Positions 54,763 through 63,651 of a stretch of DNA of 64,000 nt are shown here, one piece after another. Every line of letters begins with the position of its first letter. The first letter of the stretch is position 1. A model generated the notes under the pieces. It was not told the origin of the DNA. It did not search any database and was given only the letters and a program-made list of their open reading frames with translations. This DNA comes from JASLQO01 sp002327525 (GTDB lineage Bacteria > Pseudomonadota > Gammaproteobacteria > Pseudomonadales > Azotimanducaceae), in NCBI GenBank assembly GCA_030744435.1, contig JASLQO010000016.1, positions 1 to 64,000 on the forward strand. Reading direction: 5' to 3'. A program made the translations under genes and the position numbers.

Positions 54763-56007
54763 CTATGAGGGTGCCGGATCCAGGCGGGTTCCGTCCAGAG
54801 CCCGCAGGCCGCGTTGTGTGAGTGTCAGGCATACCAGTATGGCGAGATAGATGCCGCTGCCCGTCACCACCGCGCTCCCCGCGTCCCACTGCTCAGCGAG
54901 CGCGCCCAGGAACAAGCCGCCCAGCGGGATGAGGGAATAGCCGATCGTATGTATGCCCATGACCCGGCCCCGCAGTTCATCCGGAACCCTGAGCTGCAGC
55001 ACGGTCATGGAGATGATCTGGAAGATCGAGGCAAACAAAGCGGTGAGAAAAACCAGGAACAGCGTCGCAAGCCACACACCGTGATCGACGAACCAGGCGA
55101 ACGCCATGAGTGCACCGATCGAGGCCGCGGCGGCCGACAGCATCAGCACACCGAGGCGCTGGTAGCGATTGATTGCACCGATGAGGAGCGTGCCGAGTAC
55201 CGAGCCGACGCCGCCGGCCGAGAGCAGATACCCATAGCCCTCTTCCCCGGCCTCCAACTGGTCGGCGAATACGGGCATGAGCTGAACGTAGGCATTGGCA
55301 AAGAACATACCAACGAAGGTGAGGGTGAGTAGCCAGCGAAACAGGTGCGTGTGCCAGATGAAGTGCACACCGGTGGTCAGCTGCTGCCAGGGTGACTGCG
55401 TCGCAATCGCCGTCGGCGCGACCTTCAGCGTCGTCATGACGGCGAGCATGATCAGGAAGCCTACGGTTGCTGCGGCAAACACCGTCCAGGTATCCCAATA
55501 GCCAATCATGATTCCGCCGAGCGCGGGGAGGGCCATGCGCGTGGATTGCCAGATGAAGGCATTGAGCGCAACGGCGCTCAGGAACGCGTTACGCTCCACG
55601 AACTGGGGGTAAAGGGCGGCGCGAGCCGGCCAGTCGAGACCGGTGGTCAGCGAGATGCCAGCCGCGATAGCGAGAACGTGCCACACCTGCGCCTGATCGG
55701 TCGCGGAGAGCCATGTCTGGAGTGCCAGCAGCAGCGCGATGGTGCCCGAGGTGAACATCATGATCAGGCGTTGATTGAAGCGATCGGCGATCACGCCACC
55801 AATCAGCGTCATGAGAATATTGGGCAGAGCGGCCGCAGCGCCAAGCCAGCCCAGTTGCAGCGGGGAGCCGGACAATTCGAACACGAGCCAGCCCTGGCCC
55901 AGCGTGATGAGCTGGGTTGCGCCGACGGATGCGAACGAAGCAAACCAGTAGCGGCGGAAGCGGGGGTAGGCCAGCGCGGGATATCGCGCGAGCAAAGCTC
56001 GGATCAT
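54763..56007 (-). CDS. Major facilitator superfamily transporter
   Basis: This 414-aa inner-membrane protein has about twelve hydrophobic segments. An MFS loop motif follows helix 2 (GGVIADRFNQRLIMMF, about 70-85), as in the enterobactin-exporter/EntS-like (MFS_3) group (RFRRYWFASFASVGATQLIT at the N-terminus). The substrate cannot be inferred. Its upstream region (56018-56066) is a diverged copy of a sequence found upstream of the next minus-strand gene. Confidence 0.88.
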   Translation of the reverse strand: MIRALLARYPALAYPRFRRYWFASFASVGATQLITLGQGWLVFELSGSPLQLGWLGAAAALPNILMTLIGGVIADRFNQRLIMMFTSGTIALLLALQTWLSATDQAQVWHVLAIAAGISLTTGLDWPARAALYPQFVERNAFLSAVALNAFIWQSTRMALPALGGIMIGYWDTWTVFAAATVGFLIMLAVMTTLKVAPTAIATQSPWQQLTTGVHFIWHTHLFRWLLTLTFVGMFFANAYVQLMPVFADQLEAGEEGYGYLLSAGGVGSVLGTLLIGAINRYQRLGVLMLSAAAASIGALMAFAWFVDHGVWLATLFLVFLTALFASIFQIISMTVLQLRVPDELRGRVMGIHTIGYSLIPLGGLFLGALAEQWDAGSAVVTGSGIYLAILVCLTLTQRGLRALDGTRLDPAPS

Positions 56008-56017
56008 GCACTCTCCA

Positions 56018-56066
56018 GTGGGCGATTGGTGATGTTCTCATCGATGTGGCCTGGGCGCGAGCATGG
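56018..56066 (-). repeat. 49-bp diverged direct repeat, copy A
   Basis: This copy matches 57609-57657 at 38 of 49 positions without gaps; most differences are transitions. It ends 11 bases upstream of the MFS start codon. The core shared by both includes GGCGCGAGCA and TTCTCAT on the plus strand. Confidence 0.6.
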
Positions 56067-56221
56067 TGGAATGCGCTGGCTTTGTATCGTGCGAGGTGCG
56101 ATCACGGGGGGCGATGCATCGCGTATGACGCTGGACGGGCCGCACATCCGGTGTTGCTTAAGGCCGGTGTGGGTTGAGGCGGGTAATGATCCGATCCACC
56201 GGGCTAGTGTCGTGCACTACA

Positions 56222-57442
56222 CTAGCGAGTCGCCCGGCGGCGATACCAGAGCGCCAGCGCGACGATTATCATGCTGCCAGCGCCAGCCGGGAGGGCGGCG
56301 GTTGTCATCACGTCGGGTGTTGCCAGAATGTCGGGGTAACCTGTTTGCCAGAGCACCCACTGCGCGCCGATGTCGGAGGCGAGCGATGGGTGGCCTGATA
56401 TCAGCATGACGTAGGCGTCACCGGTGTCTGGGTTGATGCGCAGCGAAGAGTTGATGGCCGGTTCGTTGCTTCCGTCATGGCCGTACAGGCTATCGCCCGA
56501 TGCCGTCGGTGCGTAGAGGATGTTACCCAGGCCCCAAATGGGCGCTCCAGCGACGAATGCGTGGGGCTTGCGCATGCTGGCCAGGGTTTCGGCCGTGAGA
56601 AGCTTCGTATGTCCCGACGCCAGCGCGGCCATGTCCGCTGCGCTGCTGGTGAATGCCGTTGCGGCTGTCGATGCGTATCGATAAAGGGGCGTTGGTCGGC
56701 CGCTTTGGTCGAACGATTGGGAGACATTCGACAGAGTTGCCGGATATTCGAAGGTAGAGCGGTTCATGCCGAGCGGTCGGAGAATGGTTTGTCGTGCGTA
56801 GTCTGCGTATTGGGAACCGGTGACCTCCTCCACGATCAACTGCAGGATCAGATAGCCTCCGCCCGAGTACAGATACTCTGATCCGGGTTCGAGTCCCACG
56901 CTAATTTCCACGTCTGCATCACGCGATGCGCGTGGATTGTGCAGTGACTCCACCAGGATGGGTAGCTGCTCCTCGGCTTTGTAGTCACCGAACCCGAGAC
57001 GATCGGTCAATCCGGCTGTGTGGCTCAGCAATCGGCGCACGGTCACTTTGCTGTTGTCGAATTCGGAGTCAGGCAGATGCCACCGTGTCAAATAGTCTGC
57101 CACTGGGGCGTCCAGGTTTATTCGTTGCGCCTCGACCAGTGTCATGACGGCCAATCCGGTGATCCACTTGCTAAACGAAGCAGTCGCAAACAGGGTATGG
57201 GCGTCAACCTGATTCTGCTCACGCGCATAGTACTCGGCCACCACCGCCCCGCCCTCGATCAGGGCAAACGCGGTATTTCCAGGATTGTTCGCCTCGATGG
57301 TCCGCACCGCATACTCAAAAAACGAGTTTGCGTCACCGCTTGGTGCGACCGGCCGCAGCCAGACGCCGTAGAGCGAAAGCACGATTGCGGCGATCGTCCA
57401 CGCCGTGATCGCCAGAATAGTTACGGCTACGGTTCTTACCAT
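56222..57442 (-). CDS. Serine hydrolase, beta-lactamase/class C family
   Basis: This 406-aa protein belongs to the beta-lactamase-related serine hydrolases. The ATG at 57442 has AAGG seven bases upstream and starts a membrane anchor (TVAVTILAITAWTIAAIVLS). The SxxK motif is in TASFSKWIT (about 90), the second motif is YSGGGY (a Gly where class C enzymes have Asn), and the third is HDG (GHDGSNEP). A final hydrophobic segment (SMIIVALALWY) and a basic tail suggest a second membrane span. It is probably an envelope esterase or peptidase; the substrate is unknown. The frame stays open about 500 bases upstream, but that extension looks non-coding. Confidence 0.88.
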   Translation of the reverse strand: MVRTVAVTILAITAWTIAAIVLSLYGVWLRPVAPSGDANSFFEYAVRTIEANNPGNTAFALIEGGAVVAEYYAREQNQVDAHTLFATASFSKWITGLAVMTLVEAQRINLDAPVADYLTRWHLPDSEFDNSKVTVRRLLSHTAGLTDRLGFGDYKAEEQLPILVESLHNPRASRDADVEISVGLEPGSEYLYSGGGYLILQLIVEEVTGSQYADYARQTILRPLGMNRSTFEYPATLSNVSQSFDQSGRPTPLYRYASTAATAFTSSAADMAALASGHTKLLTAETLASMRKPHAFVAGAPIWGLGNILYAPTASGDSLYGHDGSNEPAINSSLRINPDTGDAYVMLISGHPSLASDIGAQWVLWQTGYPDILATPDVMTTAALPAGAGSMIIVALALWYRRRATR

Positions 57443-57608
57443 GTGGCTACCTTGCATCCTCGATGCTTCATCGGGCTCGGTCCCGCGCCTGGTTGACTGG
57501 TTCCTTCCGGAGTCCCGTAGGCTTGCGAGATTGTCGTTGCGTCGTGCTATGAAGCTCGCTGCCTGCGTGCGCCTGTATGGGCAGCGCTCGTCGGGCGCTG
57601 CTCGTCGG

Positions 57609-57657
57609 TGGACGGTTGATGATATTCTCATTGAAGTAACTTTGGCGCGAGCACGGG
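57609..57657 (-). repeat. 49-bp diverged direct repeat, copy B
   Basis: This is the partner of copy A at 56018-56066 (38/49 identical). It lies about 165 bases upstream of the serine-hydrolase start and just ahead of the divergent cyclo-ligase gene. Confidence 0.6.
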
Positions 57658-57695
57658 GAAGTGCGGCGGTATGAATTGCGGGAGGTTCGGCGGAG

Positions 57696-58445
57696 ATGGC
57701 ATTGATGGCCACCAGGCGCGTGATGTCTGCGGCCAGATTTGAGTCCAAGGCGACTGCGTGCCAGCACGCCTGGGACCTACTCGCGGACCAGGGCCTTGCA
57801 CGGTTTCCTTTTCCGCCGCATGGTCGTATTCCCAATTTCAAGGGTGCTCGGACGGCCGCCGAACGGCTGTTTCGGGAAGCCCCCTGGGTTGATGCGAGTG
57901 CGATCAAGGTCAACCCAGATTCGCCGCAGAAATGGGTGCGCCAGCGCGCGCTGGAGCTCGGCATCCGTGTCTATGTGCCCACGCCGAAACTCGCGGGCGG
58001 TTTTCATTTGCTGGACCCGGAGCTGATCCCGCCGCAGTGTTACGGCGATGCCGCGACATTGAAGACCATGACGCGTTTTTCGGTCGACGTGACTCTGGCC
58101 GCCCTCCCTCAGGTCGATGCCATGGTCAGCGGGTGCGCGGCCGTTACGCGCACCGGCAAGCGTTGCGGAAAAGGGGCGGGTTACAGTGACATCGAGTACG
58201 CGCTGTTACTCGAGCTTGGTCACGAACCCGTGCCGGTCGCAACGACCGTTCACGACGTGCAGGTTGTGGATGACTTCCCGGTGATGAGCAACGATTTACC
58301 GCTCGCCTTGATCGCCACCCCCACACAAACGATTCGCGTGGCACGAGCGCTGACTGCCCCGTCCGGCATTGACTGGTCGGCGATCGATGCGAAAACGGTG
58401 GACGCAATGCCACCGCTTCAGGAATTGCTGGATAACGGGGGATAA
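57696..58445 (+). CDS. 5-formyltetrahydrofolate cyclo-ligase family protein
   Basis: This 249-aa protein resembles the longer MTHFS-type proteins rather than E. coli YgfA. Supporting segments are FPFPPHGRIPNFKGARTAAE (about 37-56), IKVNPDSPQKWVRQRALELG, VYVPTPKLAGGFHLLDP, the GKRCGKGAGYSDIEYALLLE motif (the phosphate/ATP-binding GKGxGYxD) and ALIATPTQTI. It would use ATP to convert 5-formyl-THF to methenyl-THF or act on a related substrate. Two nearby ATGs (57696 and 57705) are possible starts. Confidence 0.82.
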   Translation: MALMATRRVMSAARFESKATACQHAWDLLADQGLARFPFPPHGRIPNFKGARTAAERLFREAPWVDASAIKVNPDSPQKWVRQRALELGIRVYVPTPKLAGGFHLLDPELIPPQCYGDAATLKTMTRFSVDVTLAALPQVDAMVSGCAAVTRTGKRCGKGAGYSDIEYALLLELGHEPVPVATTVHDVQVVDDFPVMSNDLPLALIATPTQTIRVARALTAPSGIDWSAIDAKTVDAMPPLQELLDNGG

Positions 58446-58455
58446 GGGAGACAGG

Positions 58456-59670
58456 ATGCACCTGAAGTATTTCCTCCCGGTTTGCCTGATGTGTTGCGCG
58501 CTTGCAGGTGTGGCAGTGGGGGCCGGGGCGCCGATCGTCATCATGCTGTCGTGGGATGGCATGCGTCATGATTATCCCGACCGCGGTTCATTTCCTGCCC
58601 TCGAGCGAATGATGCGGGACGGTCTGCGAGCAGAGCGCCTGGTGCCGGTCTATCCTTCCAATACCTTCCCGGGACACGTCTCTATCGCCACCGGCACCTG
58701 GCCCGATACCCATGGCATAGTGGACAACCACTTCCTCGACCGGGACCGCGGTCAGTACCGTTACGAGTCGGATGCAAACTGGTTGCTGGCCGAACCGTTG
58801 TGGATAGCGGCAGAACGTCAGGGAGTGCCGGTGGCCACCTATTTCTGGGTGGGGTCAGAGAGTGACTGGCGCGGCCAGGGTACAACTTATCGCATGGCGC
58901 CCTTCGACGGCGAGCGTCCCGAGTCGGAGAAGGTAGACAAGATTCTATCGTGGCTCGATTTGCCGGAGGGTGAGCGGCCGCGGCTGATCATGAGCTACTG
59001 GGCTGGCGCTGACTCCACGGCGCATCGCTACGGCCCTGAGGCTCGGGAGGTCGCTGAGCAGATTGCGGATCAGGACGCGCAGCTCGAGAGACTCATCACC
59101 GGCATCGACAAACGGGATCTGTGGGCGCGTACGACACTGATTATCGTCAGCGACCACGGGATGACGGAAACAGGCGGCTACATCGACGTGCGCGCCGCCC
59201 TCGAAGACGCTGGTATCGATGCAAGGGTGGTGGGATCGACGCTTGCCCATGTCTTTGTCGAAGATCTGCGGAGGCGCGAGCGGGTTCGCGATGTGCTCGC
59301 CGGTATCGATGGTGTGACGGTGCTCGATGAAGCCTTTCTGAAGCGACACGGTCTGGCGATACCCGAGCGTAATGGCGATATCGTGATCGCCGCGCAGCCG
59401 CCGGACCGCTTTTCGAGGCCGGGCGGCGCTGCGGGAGCCTATCTACGGGCGCGTCTGGCGATGGGCGCCAGCATCGGCGGCCACGGTTACCGTCCCGAGC
59501 TCGAGGATATGGGCGGTATCTTCCTCGCGTACGCCCGGGGGGTGAAGCGGGGTGCGCGTATCGGCGCGGTTCGTCAGGTGGACGTGGCGGCGACAGTCGC
59601 AAAACTTCTCGCAATCGAACCACCTCTCGCCTCGGAAGGCATACCCATCACCCTGAATGGAGAAAGATGA
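58456..59670 (+). CDS. Nucleotide pyrophosphatase/phosphodiesterase (NPP family)
   Basis: This 404-aa exported enzyme has a signal peptide (MHLKYFLPVCLMCCALAGVA, then VGAGA) and the alkaline-phosphatase-superfamily metal site. The first Asp is in SWDGMRHDY, the Thr nucleophile in PSNTFPGHVS, Asp and His in GADSTAHRYGP, Asp-His in SDHGM, and the last His in GGHGY. These are the NPP/ectonucleotide pyrophosphatase signatures. AGGGAGACAGG precedes the ATG. It follows the cyclo-ligase gene by 10 bases and overlaps closely with the next gene, so these are probably co-transcribed. Confidence 0.92.
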   Translation: MHLKYFLPVCLMCCALAGVAVGAGAPIVIMLSWDGMRHDYPDRGSFPALERMMRDGLRAERLVPVYPSNTFPGHVSIATGTWPDTHGIVDNHFLDRDRGQYRYESDANWLLAEPLWIAAERQGVPVATYFWVGSESDWRGQGTTYRMAPFDGERPESEKVDKILSWLDLPEGERPRLIMSYWAGADSTAHRYGPEAREVAEQIADQDAQLERLITGIDKRDLWARTTLIIVSDHGMTETGGYIDVRAALEDAGIDARVVGSTLAHVFVEDLRRRERVRDVLAGIDGVTVLDEAFLKRHGLAIPERNGDIVIAAQPPDRFSRPGGAAGAYLRARLAMGASIGGHGYRPELEDMGGIFLAYARGVKRGARIGAVRQVDVAATVAKLLAIEPPLASEGIPITLNGER

Positions 59671-59671
59671 C

Positions 59672-61276
59672 ATGGCTAAATGGCAGGAAAAACGCAGCTT
59701 CTGGACCTGGGGATTCGAATCGGACGAACCCACCGAAGCCCAGCGCAGGAAAGCGGCGGAGGCAATCGCGAAACGCACCGGAACTTTCGTGGAACCGCCT
59801 GTCGTACCTGACATCGAGGATATCGAGCTGCGTAAGTCCCGTATCGATGTGCCGTCTGCGTTGGCAGGGTGGGTGAGTGACGAGCATGAAGAGCGAGCGC
59901 TGCACACCCATGGCGGACACGTTACCGAGATTCTGATGGCGTTGCGTGGCCGCTTCGACAATCCACCTGATGCGGTGGCGCACCCCCGGGACGAAAACGA
60001 ACTGGAGGCGACGCTCGAATGGGCGGATACGAACCGTTATGCCGTCATTCCGTATGGGGGTGGTACGACTGTGGTGCATGGAGTGTCCGTTCCGGAAGCG
60101 GCCGACGGAGCAGTCACCATCGATATGGACCGCTTCAACCGGGTGCTGGAAGTGGATGACATTTCCCGGGCGGCCCGTATCCAGGCCGGTGTGTACGGAC
60201 CTGACCTGGAGGATGCCCTGCGACCGGCGGGACTCACACTGAGGCACTTTCCACAAAGCTTTCCCTGGTCCACGGTCGGCGGCTGGGTGGCGACGCGTTC
60301 GGGCGGTCATTATGCAACCAACCACACGCACATAGACGATTTCGTGGAAAGCACGCGCATGCTCACACCTCGTGGTTGGTGGGAGTCCCGTCGGCTGCCG
60401 GGAAGCGGCGCAGGTCCCAGCCCGGATCGGCTGGTGATCGGATCGGAGGGTATTCTCGGTATCATCTCTGAGTGTTGGCTGCGATTGCAGAAACGCCCGG
60501 TATTCAGAGCCAGCGCAGGCGTGGTGTTTCCGAGATGGCTCGCAGGGGGTCAAGCTGTACGCTGCATCGTGCAGAGCAAGCTGTGGCCTGCCAACCTGCG
60601 TCTGCTCGATCCCGTGGAAGCGGCGCAGAGCGCGGGCCTCGACGGACAACAGGCGCTTCTTATCATTGGTTTCGAATCTGCGGATATTCCGCAAGCTCAG
60701 CCCATGCGCGAGGCGGTGGAACTGGCACGCGAATGCGGCGGCCTCATCGAGGATGAGCACATCCGCATCGACGATGGATCAGGCGAAGCCACCGGCCGTG
60801 GAGGCGCGGTGGGCGCATGGCGTGACGCCTTCATCGGTGTCAACGCGGGCGCGACCGCAGGTCTCGGTATGCTGGCCGATACCTTCGAGACCTCCATCAC
60901 GTGGGATGCCTTCGAGGATTTCGATGCGTTGGTTCGCGAGCGAGTTGGCAAAGCGCTCGGCTCCGTACTCGGAGATGGCAGTTCGCTGTCGTGCCGGTTC
61001 ACGCATGTCTACGCTGACGGTCCGGCGCCGTACTACAGCTTCTCCGGACCTGCCGTCATCGGTGGCGAGGTCGCCCAATGGCAGGAGATCAAGGCCGCGG
61101 CTACCGAGGCGGTGGTGGAAGGCGGCGGTACGGTTACGCACCATCACGCGGTTGGGCGTATGCACCGTGAAGGATGGGAGCGGCAGCGACCGGAACTGTT
61201 CGGCAAGGCGCTCGCGGCGGTGAAGCGCGAAGTGGATCCCAACGGCATTCTCAATGCCGGTGTTCTTCTCGAGTAG
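59672..61276 (+). CDS. FAD-binding oxidase, alkylglycerone-phosphate synthase-like
   Basis: This 534-aa protein has the VAO-type FAD domain (PDAVAHPRDENELEATLEWA, IPYGGGTTVVHGV, FPWSTVGGWVATRSGGH). The C-terminal cap ends HHHAVGRMHREGWE and KREVDPNGILNAGVLL, as in alkyl-dihydroxyacetonephosphate synthase. The ether-lipid reaction is only known for the eukaryotic enzyme; bacterial members are mostly uncharacterised and may be D-lactate- or glycolate-type oxidases. The ATG at 59672 follows the preceding stop by one base; an ATG at 59657 is also in frame. Confidence 0.9.
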   Translation: MAKWQEKRSFWTWGFESDEPTEAQRRKAAEAIAKRTGTFVEPPVVPDIEDIELRKSRIDVPSALAGWVSDEHEERALHTHGGHVTEILMALRGRFDNPPDAVAHPRDENELEATLEWADTNRYAVIPYGGGTTVVHGVSVPEAADGAVTIDMDRFNRVLEVDDISRAARIQAGVYGPDLEDALRPAGLTLRHFPQSFPWSTVGGWVATRSGGHYATNHTHIDDFVESTRMLTPRGWWESRRLPGSGAGPSPDRLVIGSEGILGIISECWLRLQKRPVFRASAGVVFPRWLAGGQAVRCIVQSKLWPANLRLLDPVEAAQSAGLDGQQALLIIGFESADIPQAQPMREAVELARECGGLIEDEHIRIDDGSGEATGRGGAVGAWRDAFIGVNAGATAGLGMLADTFETSITWDAFEDFDALVRERVGKALGSVLGDGSSLSCRFTHVYADGPAPYYSFSGPAVIGGEVAQWQEIKAAATEAVVEGGGTVTHHHAVGRMHREGWERQRPELFGKALAAVKREVDPNGILNAGVLLE

Positions 61277-61298
61277 CGCAGGGAGTGCATCAGCGGTG

Positions 61299-63611
61299 AG
61301 TACGCACGAGGGATTCATCCTGCAGGCGACCTACCGCAACCAGGGCGGCCTGCCAGTGGTGTACCTGTTCGGGCGGCTGACTGACGGCGCGACCTTCCTG
61401 ATCCGTGACCGCAGCGAGACACCACATTTCTACATCAGGCGTCGCGACGAAGCGCGCGCCCGGGAACTCGGTGCAACGCTGATCGAGAGTCAGAGAACCA
61501 CATTCGTCGGAGAACCGGTATTTCGAATCGACGTGGCCCTCCCCCGGGATGCCCCGCCACTCAGAGATCAATTTCACCAGTTCGGCGTGGACACGTTTGA
61601 GGCAGATGTACGCTTTGCCGTGCGTTACCTCGTCGATCGTGACATCAAAGGTGGGTGCCGTATCGAAGGCACCCCGCAACGCGGCACAGGGACGAATTGG
61701 GTGTTCGACGAACCGAATCTCACTCCCTCGACAGTATCGCTCGACCCTCGGGTACTCTCCTTCGACATCGAAACCAACGCCGAGGCTGATCGCGTGCTTG
61801 CCATCTCGTTGTATGGCTGTGGTGTGGACGAAGTGCTCGTGGTGGATCCGGCCGGTCGCGACATGCCATCGGGCGCCGCCGGGTACATGAACGAGAAATC
61901 GGCAATCGAAGCGTTTTGCCGGCGGGTTATGGAAATCGACCCGGACATTCTCACTGGTTGGAACGTGGTGGACTTCGACCTGTCGGTGCTGTCCAGGATT
62001 GCCGCGCGCGTGCGTACACCCTTCGAACTTGGCAGAGTGCAAGGTCGGCTGACGATACGGCCTGCACGTGGGTACTTCGGCAGCGGCAGTGCCACCATAC
62101 CAGGGCGCGTGGTGCTGGATGGCATGGACCTGCTACGCGGTGCATTCATGCGCATGGATGATTTCTCGCTGGATGCCGTCGCCCGCCAGGTACTGGGAGA
62201 GGGCAAGGTGGTCGCGGGAGACGTGACCGATCGCGTCGGGGAGATTCTTGCCAACTATCGAGACGACCTGCCTGCTTTCTGTCTGTATGCGCGCACGGAC
62301 GCGCGCCTGGTGATCGATATTCTGGAGAAACTCGACCTCGTACAGCTCTCCCTCGCCCGCAGTCGCCTGACTGGGATGGCGCCCGATCGTGTCGCGGCCA
62401 GCATTGCCTCTTTCGACTTCCTCTATCTGGCTGAGATCCACAAACGCGGTATCGTCGCACCGAGCGTTCGCAGTAACGATTCGCGTGTCGGACAGGTGGG
62501 TGGTCATGTCTTCGAACCGGTCACCGGCATGCACCAGAACGTCTGGGTGTTCGACTTCAAGAGCCTGTATCCCAGCATCATTCGCACCTACAACATCGAT
62601 CCGCTGGGGTATGTCCAGCCGGGGGCGCCGCCGGGTGATTATGTGGAGGTTACGTCGGGCGCGCGCTTCTCCCGGGCACCAGCCATCCTGCCGGGCATGC
62701 TGGATACCCTGTTTCCCGCCCGTGAGGCGGCCAGACGGGAAGGCGACGACGTGGCCTCGCAGGCCATCAAGATTCTCATGAACTCGTTTTACGGCGTTCT
62801 CGGCACACCGGCGTGCCGGTTCCACAACCCGGCCATAGCCAATGCGATCACGGGTCAGGGCCGGCATCTGCTGCAGTGGTCGCGCAGTTGGTTCGAAGCG
62901 CGCGGATACCCGGTGCTGTACGGCGATACGGATAGTGTATTTGTGTACTCGGGAGAGCGGAACAGCGACGTGGCACTCGAGGCAGGCCCGCGGCTTGCTG
63001 AGGCGATGACCCGCGAACTCGCCGAACAGATCCGGTCGTCTGTGGGCGTGGAAAGCCGTCTCGAGCTCGAGTTCGAAAAACTGTACGCGAAGTTGTTTCT
63101 GGCGGAAGTACGCTCCGGCCAGGGTGGTGCGCGCAAGCGTTATGCCGGGCTGAGATGGGGTGAGACGGATGTGGAGTTTGTGGGCATGGAGGTCGTGCGG
63201 CGTGACTGGACAGATCTTGCGAAGACCGTGCAGCGTGGGCTGTACCGGCGGTTGTTCGACGAACAACCGGTGGATGAGTATCTCAAGGGAATCGTCGCGA
63301 GGGTGAGAGCGGGTGAAATGGACGATCAACTCGTCTATCGCAAGGGATTGCGCAAGCCCGTGGAGGAATACACCGCCAGCACGCCTCCCCACGTGGTAGC
63401 CGCGCGCAGATCCAAAAACCCCACTGCGCGAGTGGTGCATTACCTCGTCACCTACAATGGCCCCGAACCGCTGGATACGTTGACCGCCCAGCCGGACCAC
63501 GAGCATTACGTCGACAAGCAGATTCGGCCCGTGGCAGAACCCGTTCTGGGCGCGCTTTCGCTGAACTTCGACGCGGTGATCGGGGACGACCGTCAGATGG
63601 AGCTGTTTTAG
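61299..63611 (+). CDS. polB: DNA polymerase II (family B)
   Basis: PolB is a damage-inducible repair polymerase. I prefer the GTG at 61299 (770 aa, VSTHEGFILQATYRNQGG), which fits the E. coli N-terminus and has GGGAG upstream; the open frame extends to 61254 inside the previous gene. The exonuclease motifs LSFDIETNAE, GWNVVDFDL and YARTDARLVIDI are intact. So are the polymerase motifs DFKSLYPSIIRTYN, KILMNSFYGVLG and YGDTDSVFVYS. It should therefore have both proofreading and synthesis. No LexA-type operator was recognised upstream. Confidence 0.95.
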   Translation, partial: STHEGFILQATYRNQGGLPVVYLFGRLTDGATFLIRDRSETPHFYIRRRDEARARELGATLIESQRTTFVGEPVFRIDVALPRDAPPLRDQFHQFGVDTFEADVRFAVRYLVDRDIKGGCRIEGTPQRGTGTNWVFDEPNLTPSTVSLDPRVLSFDIETNAEADRVLAISLYGCGVDEVLVVDPAGRDMPSGAAGYMNEKSAIEAFCRRVMEIDPDILTGWNVVDFDLSVLSRIAARVRTPFELGRVQGRLTIRPARGYFGSGSATIPGRVVLDGMDLLRGAFMRMDDFSLDAVARQVLGEGKVVAGDVTDRVGEILANYRDDLPAFCLYARTDARLVIDILEKLDLVQLSLARSRLTGMAPDRVAASIASFDFLYLAEIHKRGIVAPSVRSNDSRVGQVGGHVFEPVTGMHQNVWVFDFKSLYPSIIRTYNIDPLGYVQPGAPPGDYVEVTSGARFSRAPAILPGMLDTLFPAREAARREGDDVASQAIKILMNSFYGVLGTPACRFHNPAIANAITGQGRHLLQWSRSWFEARGYPVLYGDTDSVFVYSGERNSDVALEAGPRLAEAMTRELAEQIRSSVGVESRLELEFEKLYAKLFLAEVRSGQGGARKRYAGLRWGETDVEFVGMEVVRRDWTDLAKTVQRGLYRRLFDEQPVDEYLKGIVARVRAGEMDDQLVYRKGLRKPVEEYTASTPPHVVAARRSKNPTARVVHYLVTYNGPEPLDTLTAQPDHEHYVDKQIRPVAEPVLGALSLNFDAVIGDDRQMELF

Positions 63612-63651
63612 AGCGTACAATGCTCCGTTGGTTTCCTCATCCGCGTGGAGA

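Noticed and set aside
56111..56122. Perfect 12-bp palindrome GCGATGCATCGC
   Set aside because: It is a single copy with no partner or gene-proximal logic; chance in GC-rich DNA is adequate.
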